Below, piece by piece: positions 51,796 to 63,159 of a stretch of DNA of 64,000 nucleotides (position 1 is its first letter; each line of letters starts with the position of its first letter). The position numbers were made by a program, and so were the translations under genes. The notes below the pieces were generated by a model, which did not search any database, was not told the DNA's origin, and was given only the letters and a program-made list of their open reading frames with translations. The stretch is from contig NC_064625.1 in NCBI RefSeq assembly GCF_023898315.1, positions 102,906,269 through 102,970,268 of the forward strand, given 5' to 3'. This stretch comes from Schistocerca nitens. Taxonomy: Eukaryota; Arthropoda; Insecta; Orthoptera; Acrididae.

Positions 51796-53457
51796 AGAGC
51801 TGAGATGGCAACCCAGTTCTAAGCAAAGAAGGGAAGGCAGAAAGGTGGAAGGAGTATATAGAGGGTTTATACAAGGGCGATGTACTTGCGGACAATATTA
51901 TGGAAATGGAAGAGGATGTAGATGAAGATGAAATGGGAGATAAGATAATGCGTGAAGAGTTTGACAGAGCACTGAAAGACCTGAGTCGAAACAAGGCCCC
52001 GGGAGTAGACAACATTCCATTAGAACTACTGATAGCCTTGGGAGAGCCAGTCATGACAAAACTCTACCATCTGGTGAGCAAGATGTATGAGACAGGCGAA
52101 ATACCCTCAGACTTCAAGAAGAATATAATAATTCCAATCCCAAAGAAAGCAGGTGTTGACAGATGTGAAAATTACCGAACTATCAGTTTAATAAGTCACA
52201 GCTGCAAAATACTAACGCGAATTCTTTACAGACGAATGGAAAAACTGGTAGAAGCGGACCTCGGGGAAGATCAGTTTGGATTCCGTAGAAATGTTGGAAC
52301 ACGTGAGGCAATACTAACCTTATGACTTATCTTAGAAGAAAGATTAAGAAAAGGCAAACCTACGTTTATAGCATTTGTAGACTTAGAGGAAGCTTTTGAC
52401 AATGTTGACTGGAATACGCTCTTTCACATTCTAAAGGTGGCAGGGGTAAAATACAGGGACCGAAAGGCTATTTACAATTTGTACAGAAACCAGATGGCAG
52501 TTTTAAGAGTCGAGGGGCATGAAAGGGAAGCAGTGGTTGGGAAAGGAGTGAGACAGGGTTGTAGCCTCTCCCCGATGTTATTCAATCTGTATATTGAGCA
52601 AGCAGTAAAGGAAACAAAAGGAAAATTCGGAGTAGGTATTAAAATTCATGGAGAAGACGTAAAAACTTTGAGGTTCGCCGATGACATTGTAATTCTGTCA
52701 GAGACAGCAAAGGACTTGGAAGAGCAGTTGAACGGAATGGACAGTGTCTTGAACGGAGGATATAAGATGAACATCAAAAAAAGCAAAACGAGGATAATGG
52801 AATGTAGTCAAATTAAATAGGGTGATGCTGAGGGAATTAGATTAGGAAATGAGACACTTAAAGTAGTAAAGGAGTTTTGTTATTTAGGGAGTAAAATAAC
52901 TGATGATGGTCGAAGTAGAGAGGATATAAAATGTAGACTGGCAATGGCAAGGAAATCGTTTCTGAAGAAGAGAAATTTGTTAACATCGAGTATAGATTTA
53001 AGTGACAGGAAGTCGTTTCTGACAGTATTTGTATGGAGTGTAGCCATGTATGGAAGTGAAACATGGACGATAACTAGTTTGGACAAGAAGAGAATAGAAG
53101 CTTTCGAAATGTGGTGCTACAGAAGAATGCTGAAGGTAAGGTGGGTAGATCACGTAACTAATGAGGAGGTATTGAATAGGATTGGGGACAAAAGAAGTTT
53201 GTGGCACAACTTGACTAGAAGAATGGATCGGTTGGTAGGACATGTTTTGAGGCATCAATGGATGACAAATTTAGCATTGGAAGGCAGCGTGGAGGGTAAA
53301 AATCGTAGAGGGAGACCAAGAGATGAATACACTAAGCAGATTCAGAAGGATGTAGGTTGCAGTAGGTACTGGGAGATGAAGAAGCTTGGACATGATAGAG
53401 TAGCATGGAGAGCTGCATCAAACCAGTCTCAGGACTGAAGACCACAACAACAACAAC
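51796..53457 (+). mobile_element. RTE LINE (copy 4), 5'-truncated, inserted into copy 3
   Basis: Starts at the endonuclease-RT linker (LLSKEGKAERWKEYI) and ends in (CAA)n. Flanked by AACCCTGCA at 51787-51795 and 53458-53466, where copy 5 has the sequence once (near 59471). The right-hand AAC may belong to the tail, so the firm TSD is 6-9 bp. Confidence 0.92.
51800..53438 (+). pseudogene. RTE copy 4 reverse transcriptase, nearly open
   Basis: The best RT in the window. NKAPGVDNIPLELLIALGEP, IPIPKKAGVDRCENYRTISL, DLGEDQFGFRRNVGTREAIL, then a stop (TGA at 52323) before LILEERLRKGKPTF. Continues AFVDLEEAFDNVDWNTLFHI, VGKGVRQGCSLSPMLFNLYI, LRFADDIVILSETAKDLEEQ (FADD), a stop after CSQIK at 52818, then YLGSKI and the C-terminal domain to WRAASNQSQD at 53435. 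Only two internal stops; otherwise one frame or nearly so. Confidence 0.85.
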
Positions 53458-53466
53458 AACCCTGCA

Positions 53467-54040
53467 TTCACATGACCAGAATACTTGTTCTTCCTGCCAC
53501 CGAACTTCACTAATTCCCACTATATCTAACTTTAACCTATCCATTTCCCTTTTTAAATTTTCTAATCTACCTGCCCGATTAAGGGATCTGACATTCCACG
53601 CTCCGATCTGTAGAACGCCAGTTTCCTTTCTCCTGATAACGACGTCCTCTTGAGTATTCCCCGCCCGGAGATCCGAATGGGGGACTATTTTACCTCCGGA
53701 ATATTTTACCCAAGAGGACGCTATCATCATTTAATCATACAGTAAAGCTGCATGTCCTCGGGAAAAATTACGGCTGTAGTTTCCCCTTGCTTTCAGCCGT
53801 TCGCAGTACCAGCACAGCAAGGCCGTTTTGGTTAGTGTTACAAAGCCAGATCAGTCAATCATCCAGACTGTTGCCCCTGCAACTATTGAAAAGGCTGCTG
53901 CCCCTCTTCAGGAACCACGCGTTTGTCTGGCCTCTCAACAGATAGCCCTCCGTTGTGGTTGCACCTATGGTACGGCTATCTGTATCGCTGAGGCACGCAA
54001 GCCTCCCCACCAGCGGCAATGTCAACGGTTCAGGACGTGG
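53467..54040 (-). mobile_element. RTE copy 3, 5' UTR and endonuclease start
   Basis: The minus strand runs from a 5' UTR (matching 410-710 and 59760-60045) into WVKYSGGKIVPHSDLRAG and IGAWNVRSLNRAG (endonuclease N-terminal motif WNVRSL). A G-rich stretch at 54035-54078 abuts the 5' end. Confidence 0.8.
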
Positions 54041-54263
54041 TGGTGGGGAGGGGGGTGGGGGGGGGAGAGGAGGGGCTGTCATTTCTACGAAATAAAAATT
54101 AGGAAGGAAACTGTGGTAACAGTGTTAAATTATGAACATAACAAAAACTGTATTTCAGAAAACGCTTATTTCGAGCAGTTTTAGAATACTGTAAAATAGT
54201 AACTGATCTGCTTCCTGTGTCCACATAATATATCTGCTTGTAGACCATGAAAACGGACAAATT

Positions 54264-54461
54264 CGGCCGGAGTGGCCGAGCGGTTCTAGGCGCTTCAGTC
54301 TGGAACCGCGCGACCGCTACGGTCGCAGGTTCGAATCCTGCCTCGGGCATGGATGTGTGTGATGTCCTTAGGTTGGTTAGGTTTAAGTAGTTCTAAGTTC
54401 TAGGGGGCTGATGACCTCAGCTGTTAAGTCCCATAGTGCTCAGAGCCATTTGAATCATTTT
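54264..54461 (+). mobile_element. SINE-L, full-length with 16-bp TSD
   Basis: 198 bp from CGGCCGGAGTGGCCGAGCGG to GAGCCATTTGAATCATTTT. Flanked by TGAAAACGGACAAATT at 54248-54263 and 54462-54477. It is the best reference copy of this family in the window. The head resembles a class II (Leu/Ser) tRNA, consistent with the long variable region between the boxes. Confidence 0.93.
54273..54338 (+). promoter_or_regulatory. RNA polymerase III internal promoter of SINE-L
   Basis: A-box TGGCCGAGCGG at 54273-54283 and B-box GGTTCGAATCC at 54328-54338 match the tRNA consensus closely. Spacing is about 45 bp, as in tRNAs with a long variable arm. Confidence 0.75.
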
Positions 54462-54477
54462 TGAAAACGGACAAATT

Positions 54478-55594
54478 GACTCGAAAATCAGACGTGTTTA
54501 ACCTCAGCTTTCACTCTTTAGCAGTGCCCAAATAGTGGTATGATCCCTTATTACAACGTGCAGTTTCGAAACATTAGAATGAACAGTAGTGGTGATTTTT
54601 TGTAGTATTGAACGACTTATCACTCTTCGAGAAAAGCAGCAAATGGTGTATGGACTAAGCTTTTTTCGCCTACTTAATTTAATATTTTGATTCTATTTGT
54701 CTTGGAGGTGAGTTAAAATTTTTCAATTTTTTTCGATTTCTGCGTTTATTACAGTGAACCATAGGACTTTAAAAAATCGAAAATCTGATATTTCGGGAAC
54801 TGGTTATTGTGAGCAGTTTTAACACTCAAGTTCAAATGGTGTGGAAAAAAAAGATACAACCGAAAACGGATTGTTTCAGCGAGAACTACCATCGCTGACG
54901 TAAAGTAGAACCAAAAGGGAGCGGGAATGCTCCCTACGACACAAGCAGGAAACCAGGCGCCGTACTGTAATCAGTAAGTTTTATGTTCTATGTTTACCCT
55001 ATGAATATAAACTGTTTCTAAACACCAGCATATTCAATGTCTTGAGAAGAACGAATCGCTGTCGGCACGATCTGTTGTAATAAAATGACGGAAAACGTCA
55101 GACTCGTGGTTAAAGAATTTTTGTATTTAGTTATTTTCGCGTTACTTCGCTTGTTATGAGAGTAGGCCGTTTTAAGGCAACGACCCATTGAAGATTCATG
55201 AAAACGAGTCTTTCTTAGTACGATTTTTTATGAATAAATGTCTATAACATTTCGGCGATTAAAGCCTTTAGAAGACTGTATACAACATGAGATTGCCAGA
55301 AGCTCAGTTTCAGCACAGCATATTTGGTTGAGGCGTTGCAGAACTGAGGATCAATGGGTCGAAGACTTTTTTTCACCTTTGCGTTTTCCAATCTATTGTA
55401 GGAGTTTTCTATAAAATTGATAGAAATAATTTCTGTAATATTTGATGTTACGTAAATGTAAGTATGTTCTCTCTGTCAGGAATTAGTTAGTTTAATCTGC
55501 TGAACTTTTATAAGCTGATGCCCGTGCATAGTGTATATGTTCCTTTCATTTGTTTCTTATTACACGTTAACTTATATTGAATTTTTGTTTTATG
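54478..55594. other. Unassigned region; contains a paralogue of the RTE-flanking locus
   Basis: 54900-55240 matches 41690-41870 and 45911-46100 but without the RTE between them. The rest is AT-rich without coding signal. Confidence 0.45.
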
Positions 55595-55606
55595 TATACC
55601 ACAGGC

Positions 55607-55930
55607 GGGTAATGGCCTTGCCGCAGTGGCTACACCTGTTCCCCCTTGAGATCACCGAAGTTAAGCGCTGTCGGGAGTGGCCGGCACTTGGATGGGTGAC
55701 CATCCAGGTCGCCATGCACAGTTGCCATTTTTCGGGGTGCACTCAGCCTCGTGATACCATTGAGGACCTACTCGACCGAATAGTAGCGGCTTCAGTCAAG
55801 AATACCATCATAATGGCCGGGAGAGCGGTGTGCTGACCCCACGCCCCTCCTATCCGCATCCTCCACTGAGGATGACACGGCGGTCGGATGGTGCCAGTAG
55901 ACCACTCGTGGCCTGAAGACGCAGTGCTTT
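55607..55930 (+). mobile_element. 5S-rRNA-derived SINE, full-length, second copy
   Basis: Contains ATCACCGAAGTTAAGCGCTG and CACTTGGATGGGTGACCATC, then a body ending TCGTGGCCTGAAGAC. Flanked by TATACCACAGGC at 55595-55606 and 55931-55942. The 5S-like head starts GGCCTTGCCGCAGTGG. The body diverges somewhat from 6382-6708. Confidence 0.93.
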
Positions 55931-55942
55931 TATACCACAGGC

Positions 55943-56754
55943 AGGACAACATGACTAGCATATGGTCAAAACAGGAAATGTGCGCTTTAACAGAGCCAGC
56001 ACAGGAAATCTTTTCAGCGTTCATTTTCGTGAACGAACTGTGTGGTTTGGGAGGCAAATAAAGCAGACAACTTCCACTGGAGACCGCTGAGAGCGCTAAA
56101 TCACGTTAAGCAGCACGTGCCGTGTGCCGACATTGCAGTGTGTCCTGTAGATGGAAATCCCGTCTGCGTGCACTTCAACATTCTCTCTCTCGTCCCGCGA
56201 GGCGACAGTCTGACGCCAGGTTAACAATGGGGCGAACGAGATATACAGGCCAAGTGGCGTGTGTCATAACATGTGACACAACAGGTCATATGAGCTGTGG
56301 TGGATTCTTCTTCAGGGGAACGACTTACTGTTTCACAACAATTTAATATTTTGTAGCCGCTTGTTTAAATACAATCAAGCTCGCGATAACAAATCAAAAA
56401 GTTAAGGACTTCAGTGGGTATCCTTTAATTCAAATACTAATTTCCCTCTTGGCTCCAAAAGTAGTACTGTGTTCGCGATGTACCTCAGGCAAGGCAATTA
56501 CTGTGACAAGTCCCTTTACGGGCGCCCATATTTCACACAGGCCACAGTTCACAGCACACGAGGTAACTGTGACATCATTTTGATGTCACATGTTGTAGCA
56601 AAGATGGCAAGCGGTGTCTATTGGCTTTCGTGCTTGTTTGGTTCAGAATATGTGAGCTGAACACGATGTTCAAAACAAAAACACTCGCCCCACTTAGGGT
56701 GAACTGAACGTTGTGCATTTTCTTTACTGCAGGGTATGTAGTTTAGTTGTTTAT
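55943..56754. other. Unassigned region
   Basis: No domain or terminal repeats recognised. 55985-56110 weakly resembles 48700-48830. Confidence 0.35.
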
Positions 56755-57012
56755 GAAGGGCAGTCAAATGAGAAATGAACTGCAGCCACAACAGCCCCAT
56801 GGAACGGTTCCATTCAAAAGTAATCACCACACACGTTAAGCCAATAATCTCAATGGGAGACGAGACGATCAATTCATGTTCCGCAGAATGCAGTCACCCA
56901 CTGACAACGTCACTTCCTCTCCTGGTTGAAACCAACATTCACGCCTGTATTTCTTCGTATGACCAAAGATGTGAAAATCACACACTGGAGGATCTGTACG
57001 TTCTACATCTAC
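56755..57012 (-). pseudogene. Mariner C-terminal fragment
   Basis: A TIR-like GGGCAGTCAAATGAGAAATG begins at 56759. The minus strand reads CDFHIFGHTKKYRRE and QPGEEVTLSVGD, the region after the third catalytic block in mariners related to mariner-C. It is truncated by the RTE and too decayed to assign further. Confidence 0.55.
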
Positions 57013-57546
57013 ATCTGCATGGTTGTTGTTGTTGTTGTTGTCGTTGTGGTCTTCAGTCCTGAGAATGGTTGATGCAGCTCTCCATGCTACTCTATCCTGT
57101 GCAAGCTTCTTCATCTCCCAGTACCTACTGCAGCCTACATCCTTCTGAATCTGCTTAGTGTATTCATCACTCGATCTCCCTCTACGATTTTTACCATCCA
57201 CACTGCCCTCCAATACTAAATTGGTGATCCCTTCATGCCTCAGAACATGTCCTACCAAGCGATCCCATCTACTAGTCAAGTTGTGCCACAAATTTCTCTT
57301 CCCTCCAATTCTATTCAATATCTCCCCATTGCTTACGTGATCTACCCATCTAATCTTCAGCATTCTTCTGTAGCACCACATTTCGAAAGCTTCTATTCTC
57401 TTCTTGTCCGAGCTATTTATCTTCCACGTTTCACTTCCACACATGGCTACACTCCATACAAATACTTTCAAAAACGACTTCCTCACACTTAAATCAATAC
57501 TGGATGTTAACAAATTTCTCTTCTTCAGAAACGCTTTCCTTGCCAT
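56869..57546 (-). pseudogene. RTE copy 5 C-terminal domain, open frame running into the flank
   Basis: Reads MARKAFLKKRNLLTSSIDLS, FVWSVAMCGSETWKIN, FEMWCYRRMLKIRWVDHVSN, NRRGRSSDEYTKQIQKDVGC, KLAQDRVAWRAAS, ILRTEDHNDNNNNN. The normal stop is lost, so the frame reads through the (CAA)n tail into the mariner fragment to 56869, a fortuitous fusion. Confidence 0.8.
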
Positions 57547-57724
57547 TGCCAGTCTACATTTTATATCCTCTCTACTTCAACCATCATCAGTTATTTTGCT
57601 CCCCAAATAGCAAAACTCCTTTACTACTTTAAGTGTCTCATTTCCTAATCTAATACGCTCAGCATCTACCGACTTAATTCGACTACATTCCATTATCCTC
57701 GTTTTGCTTTTGTTGATGTTCATC

Positions 57725-58495
57725 TTATACCCTCAGCTGCTGTTCGAAGTCCTTTTCTGTCTCTGACACAATTACAATGTCATCGGCGAACCTCAAAGTT
57801 TTTATTTCTTCTCCTAGGATTTTAATACCTGCTCCGAATTTTTCTTTTGTTTCCTTCACTGCTTGCTCAATATACAGATTGAATAACATCGGGGAGAGAC
57901 TACAAACCTGTCTCACTCCCTTCCCAACCACTGCTTCCCTTTCATGCCCCTCGACTCTTATAACTGCCATCTGGTTTCTGTACAAATTGTAAATAACCTT
58001 TCACTCCCTGTATTTTATCCCTGCCACCTTCAGAATTTTAAAGAGAGAATTCCACACAACATTGTCAAAAGCTTTCTCTAAGTCTACAAATGCTAGAAAC
58101 GGAGGTTTGCCTTTTCTTAATCTAGCTTCTAAGATAATTCTTAGGGTCAGTATTGCCTCACGTGTTCCCATATTTCTACGGAATCCAAACTGATCTTCCC
58201 CGAGGTCGGCTTCTACCAGTTTTTCAGTTTGTCTGTAAAGAATTCGCGTTAATATTTTGCAGCCGTGACTTATTAAACTGATAGTTCGGTAATTTTCACA
58301 TCTGTCAACGCCCGCTTACTTCGCGGTTGAAATTATTATATTCTTCTTGAAGTCTGAGGGTATTTCACCTGTCTCATACATCTTGCTCACCAGATGGTAG
58401 AGTTTTGTCAGGACTGGCTCTCCCAAGGCTGTCAGTAGTTCTAATGGAATGTTGTCTACTCCCAGGGCCTTGTTTCGACTCAAGTCGTTCAGTGC
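57725..58495 (-). pseudogene. RTE copy 5 reverse transcriptase palm, broken
   Basis: 57985-57725 holds VGKGVRQVCSLSPMLFNLYI and LRFADDIVIVSETEKDFEQQ (FADD intact; QGCS altered to QVCS). Upstream, in other frames, are AFVDLEKAFDNVVWNSLFKI and DQFGFRRNMGTREAILTL, then the ENYRTISLISHGCKILTRIL block. Several stops. Confidence 0.8.
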
Positions 58496-58731
58496 TCTAT
58501 ACCCCTACTGAGATAAACCTTACATTTGTTTTCCAGCCATGCCTGCTTAGCCAATTTACACTTCCTGTCGATCTCTTTTTTGAGACGTTTGTATTCCTTT
58601 TTGCCTGCTTCATTTACTGAATTTTTATATTTTCTCCTTTCATCAATTAAATTCAATATTTCTTCTGTAACCCAAGGATTTCTACTAGCCCTCGTCTTTT
58701 TACCTACTAGGTCCTCTGCTGCCGTCACTAC

Positions 58732-59739
58732 TTAATCTTTCAAAGCTATCCATTCTTCTTCTACTGTATTTCTTTCCCCCATTCCTGTCAATTGTTCCCT
58801 TATGCTCTCCCTGAAACTTTGTACAACCTCTGGTTTAGTCAGTTTCTCCAGGTCCCATCTCCTTAAGTTCCCACCTTTTTGCAATTTGTTCAGTTTTAAT
58901 CTACAGTTCATAACCATTATATTGTGGTCAGAGTCCACATCTGCTCCTGGAAATGCCTTACAATTTAAAACCAGTTCCCTAAATCTCTGTCTTACCATTA
59001 TATAATCTATCTGAAAACTGTCAGTATCTCCAGGCTTCTTCCATGTATACAACCTTCTTTTATGATTCTTGAACCAAGTGTTAGCTATGATTAAGTTATG
59101 CTCTGTGCAAAATTCTATCAGGCGGCTTCCTCTTTCGTTTCTTACCCCCAATCCATATTCACCTACTACGTTGCCTTCTCCTCCTTTTCCTACTGTCGAG
59201 TTCCAGTCACCCATGACTATTAAATTTTCGTCTCCCTTCACTATCTGGATAATTTCTTCTATCTCATCATACATTTATTCAATTTCTTCATCATTTGCAG
59301 AGCTATTTGGCATATAAACTTGTACTGCTGTCGTAGGGGTGGACTTCGTGTCTATCTTGGCCACAATAATGCGTTCACTATGTTGTTTGTAGTAGCTAAC
59401 CCGCACTCCCATTTTTTTATTCATTATTAAACCTACTCCTGCTTTACCCCTATTTGATTATGTGTTTATAACCCTGCAGTCACCTGACCAGAAGTCTTGT
59501 TCCTCCTGCAACTGAACTTCACTAATTCCCACTATATATCACTTTAACCTATCCATTTCCCTTTTTAAATTTTCTAATCTACCTGCCCGATTAAGGGATC
59601 TGACATTCCACACTCCGATCCGTAGAACGCCAGTTTTCTTTCTCCTGATAACGACGTCCTCTTGAGTAGTCCCTGCCCGGAGATCCGAATGGGGGACTAT
59701 TTTACCTCCGGAATATTTTACCCAACAGGACGCTATCAT
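58732..59739 (-). pseudogene. RTE copy 5 APE-type endonuclease
   Basis: 59739-59539 gives GGKIVPHSDLRAGTTQEDVV and IGVWNVRSLNRAGRLENLKR. 59274-58732 gives ENLIVMGDWNSTVGKGGEGN (GDWN), VGEYGLGVRNERGSRLIEFC, RLYTWKKPGDTDSFQIDYIM and FPGADVDSDHNIMVMNCRLK (SDH). These are the apurinic-endonuclease-like motifs that nick the target before reverse transcription. Stops near 59539 and 59275 break it. Confidence 0.85.
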
Positions 59740-60049
59740 TATTTATCCATACAGTAAAGCTGCATGCCCTCGGGAAAAATTACGGCTGTAGTTTCCCCTT
59801 GCTTTCAGCTGTTCGCAGTACCAGCGCAGCAAGGCCGTTTTGGTTAGTGTTACAAGGCCAGGTCAGTCAATCATCCAGACTGTTGCCCCTGCAACTACTG
59901 AAAAGGCTGCTGCCCCTCGTCAGGAAACACACGTTTGTCTGGCCTCTAAACAGATACCCCTCCACTGTGGTTGCACCTGCGGTACGGCTATCTGTATCGC
60001 TGAGGCACGCAAGCCTCCCCGCCAACAGCAAGGTCTATGGTTCATGGGG

Positions 60050-60440
60050 GAGGATGTGCATGGATACTCTGCAAATCACATTTAAGTGCCTGGCAGAGGG
60101 TTCATCGTACCACCTTCACAAGTCTCTATTATTCCAATCTCGTACAGTGCGCGGGAAGAATGAACACCTATATCTTTCCGTTCGAGCTCAGATTTCCCTT
60201 ATTTTATCTTTGTGATCGTTCCTCCCTATGTAAGTCGGAGTCAACGAAATATTTTCGCATTCGGAGGAGCAGGTTGGTGACTGGAATTTCGTGAGAAGAT
60301 TCCGTTGCAACCGAAAACGCCTTTCTTTTAATGATGTCCATCCCAAATCCTGTATCATTTCTGTGACACTCTCTCCCATATTTCGCGATAATACAAAACG
60401 TGCTGCCTTTCTTTGAACTTTTTCCGTGTACTCAGTCCTA
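60050..60440 (-). pseudogene. CR1/jockey-like LINE C-terminal fragment
   Basis: The minus strand reads EKVQRKAARFVLSRNMGESV, MIQDLGWTSLKERRFRLQRN, LTKFQSPTCSSECENISLTP, YIGRNDHKDKIREI, and then SSRALYEIGIIE in another frame. It is related to, but different from, the LINE at 26480-30062 (same HKDKIREIRA module). Confidence 0.75.
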
Positions 60441-60445
60441 TCCGG

Positions 60446-60661
60446 TAAGGTATAGGTTAATGTTAGTCAGGGCCATTCTTTTGTAGGGGTTATTGAAAGT
60501 CAGATTATATTGTGTGTCAGTTTAGTGTTGATCAGAATAAGTAAAGAGAGAAATATCTGAGTACGTTCAGTTCTGCTCAGCTGTTTGAAAATCAAATTAC
60601 GTAAGAGGTTTATCAGCACAGTAATTCATTAATTTTTCAAAGAGGAAGTTTCAAATTCAAT
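60446..60661 (-). mobile_element. LTR-1 fragment
   Basis: Reverse complement of the first ~215 bp of LTR-1 (TGAAACTTCC to CCTATACC), including the uninterrupted CCCTGACTAACATTAACC where LTR-2 sits at 7275. Confidence 0.75.
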
Positions 60662-61199
60662 AAAATTAAATCACAGGCTCAAGTTTATCATGTGATAGAT
60701 TTCCCAACATGTAAATCTCCTGTTAGCACCAGCCGTGTTCCTATCTGGTACTCAAGCTTTTTCTTGCGCTTTACATCTACTGTAAATAATCCGGTCAGCT
60801 TCGTTGTCGTGTTATTTCCATTTTTAAATCAATGCGTTGTCGCTCGTAATTATTCTTCGCATGAAAAGCCGTCTCTATATATACGTCTCTTTTACCCTCC
60901 CACATTTTACATTTTTTCTTGCCGCACGGATAACGAATTAGCATTTCAATTCTTCATCCCACAAACGTTCATTTACATGAAACACGCATCGGTTGTCGGA
61001 AACATAACGAAGCAACAGTAGTAACGCAGACAAAAAATTTCAATTGTCCATGTGTATTTTATATGATTCCTTTACATATGACCTCTGCTACTGTTTTTTT
61101 TGCGGAGCAAACAATGTATTTTGCAGATTTCACCTTAATCATGTGACAACCAGTTAAAAAAATTATATAATCGTCAATTATTCCATTACCCACATTTTA
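60662..61199. other. Unassigned AT-rich sequence
   Basis: The open frame at 60692-61021 has no recognised domain. No repeat ends. Confidence 0.35.
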
Positions 61200-61297
61200 C
61201 AATCCATGTCCAACCAATACTAAATCTGCACGACGGACACACGTCCAGACCGTCCGCTCGCGATAGCACTGTTTCTAACCTCCATCACTGCTAACTA

Positions 61298-62773
61298 CAA
61301 TCGTGCTCATGAATTAAGGATAATGCTGATACATGGTGAAACAACGCTCTGGTGGTCGGCTTGCTGGTTTAAAGCACCTCTGTGTATGACCATGCGGTGC
61401 ATTTGACCTGCGGTCGTCGCACGGTGGCGCTGGCAGCAGTCCACATACACAGAGGTGTGGTGGTGCATGTCAGAGTACGGTGCAGCGAGTAAGAGTGCAG
61501 ACGTTTTCAGACGTACTAATGGAGACTGTGTGTTGAAAATGGCTGATAGGACACATATTGATGACGTCATGAGGGGTAGAATAATAGGGCGACTGGAGGC
61601 TGGTCAAACACAGCAGGTCGTAGCACGGGACCTCCGTGTGTCACAAAGTGTGGTCTCAAGATTATGGCAACGATTCCAGCAGACAAGAAACGTGTCCAGG
61701 CGCTACAGTACTGGACGTCCACATAGTACAACACCACAAGAAGACCGATATCTCACCATCAGTGCCCGCAGACGGCCACAGAGTACTGCAGGTAGCCTTG
61801 CTCGGGACCTTACCACAGCCACTGGAACAGTTGTCTCCAGACACACAGTCTACAGACGACTAAAAGGACATGGTTTATTCGGCTGGAGACCTGCAAGGTT
61901 CATTCCAGTGACCCCTAGTCGCAGGAGAGCCCGTAAAGTCTGGTGTCAAGAACACAGTACATGGTCATTGGAACAGTGGTCCCAGGTTATGTTCACGGAC
62001 GAGTCCAGGTATAGTCTGAACAGTGATTCTCGCCGGGTTTTCATCTGGCGTGGACCAGGAACCAGATACCAACACCATAATGTCCTGGAAAAGGACCTGT
62101 ATGGGGGTCGTGGTTTGATGGTGTGGGGTGGGATTATGATTGGTGCAAGTACACCCCTGCATGTCTTTGACAGAGGAACTATAACAGGTCAGATGTACTG
62201 GGACATCATTTTGCACTAGTATATCCGCCTTTTCAGGGTTGCAGTGGGTCCCACCTTCCTCCTGATGGATGATAACACACGGCCCCACCGAGCTGCCATC
62301 GTGGAGGAGTACCTTGAAATTTAAGATTTCAGGCAAATCGAGTGGCCTGCCTGTTCTCCAGACCTAAACCCCATCGAGCACATCTGGGATGCTCTCGGTC
62401 GTCGTATCACTACACTTCTTCACACCCCTACGACACTTCAGGAGATCGGACAGGCACTGGTGCAAGAATCGGAGGCTATACCCCAGCAGCTGCTCGACCA
62501 CCTGATCCAGAGTATGCCAACCCGTTGTGCGGCCTGTGTACGTGTGCATGGTGATCATATCCCATATTGATGTCGGGGTACATGCGCAGGAATCAGTGGA
62601 GTTTTGCAGCACATGTGTTTCGGGACGGTTTTCTCAACTTATCACCAATACTGTGGACTTACAGATCTGTGTGTGTTCCCTATGTGCCTATGCTATTAGC
62701 GCCAGTTTTGTGAAGTGCCAGGTTTTGTGCACCACACTCTGCAGTTATCCTTAATTTATGAGCATGAGTGTGG
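61298..62773 (+). mobile_element. Tc1-like element (family Tc1-D), full-length
   Basis: 1476 bp between TA (61296-61297) and TA (62774-62775). TIRs contain TGCTCATGAATTAAGGATAA (left) and TGCTCATAAATTAAGGATAA (right, reverse complement). One long transposase frame with two stops. Confidence 0.88.
61539..62570 (+). pseudogene. Tc1-D transposase with two in-frame stops
   Basis: From ATG at 61539 (MADRTHIDDVMRGRIIGRLE) the same frame runs 344 codons to TGA at 62568-62570, interrupted only by TAG at 62217-62219 and TAA at 62322-62324. Two HTH units (QTQQVVARDLRVSQSVVSRL; AGSLARDLTTATGTVVSRHT), a GRP hook (STGRPHST), then VMFTDESRYSLNSDSRRVFI (first Asp), LMVWGGIMIGASTPLHVF, LLMDDNTRPHRAAIVEEYLE (second Asp) and WPACSPDLNPIEHIWDALGR (Glu), spaced 34 residues, the DD34E of Tc1. 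All three catalytic residues are intact, so it died recently. Confidence 0.88.
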
Positions 62774-62897
62774 TAACTCCCAACTGCGAGTCCAACCAGC
62801 CAAAGAGTCTCTTACAGAGAGCACACAGCGCTGTCAGAGATATTAATGCTGTCTAAAGCGCTGCCAACATGCAAACATATGAACAGGCTACTTACAC

Positions 62898-63159
62898 AGA
62901 TTATATCAAAGAAATAAGAATGGACATCAACATCAAGGAAACAAAAGCTATGGCTTTCTGCAGATGTGCAACAAGGAACATCTACAGTACCAGACGGTTA
63001 ACACAGTGCATGGTGCATGGCCCCAGTTGGAGGTTACTAATCTAACGGCTTTCAGAAGCTACAAAAACTGATTTTCAATGCCTTTTATAATTATTTACCG
63101 AATTTTGAAAATTTTAAATGCTGTCATAATCCACTCTTCAAGAGGTATGCGAGGTGCTA
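62898..63159. other. Unassigned spacer
   Basis: No element recognised. Confidence 0.3.

Larger units (their letters stand above)
49244..54040 (-). mobile_element. RTE LINE (copy 3), near full length, containing a sense-opposite RTE
   Basis: The 3' end has (GTT)n at 49244. The C-terminal domain lies at 49400-49800, RT at 49821-50500, the linker at 50547-51035, and the endonuclease at 51039-51786 and 53467-53730. The 5' UTR runs to about 54040. The body is split by a plus-strand RTE at 51796-53457. Confidence 0.88.
57021..60045 (-). mobile_element. RTE LINE (copy 5), near full length
   Basis: The (GTT)n end is at 57021 (reverse tail), then C-terminal domain, RT, linker (with an internal deletion near 58495), endonuclease (58732-59740) and 5' UTR to about 60045. 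It serves as the reference for the other copies. Confidence 0.88.
61200..62897 (+). mobile_element. LTR-1 3' portion, interrupted by Tc1-D
   Basis: 61225-61297 (ACACACGTCCAGACCGTCCG, then AACCTCCATCACTGC) continues after the Tc1 at 62774-62897 (AACTGCGAGTCCAACCAGCC to AGGCTACTTACA), matching the right part of the other LTR-1 copies. Confidence 0.65.

Noticed and set aside
55607-55730. Genuine 5S rRNA gene
   Set aside because: Only the internal part resembles 5S, it continues into a SINE body, and it is flanked by a TSD.
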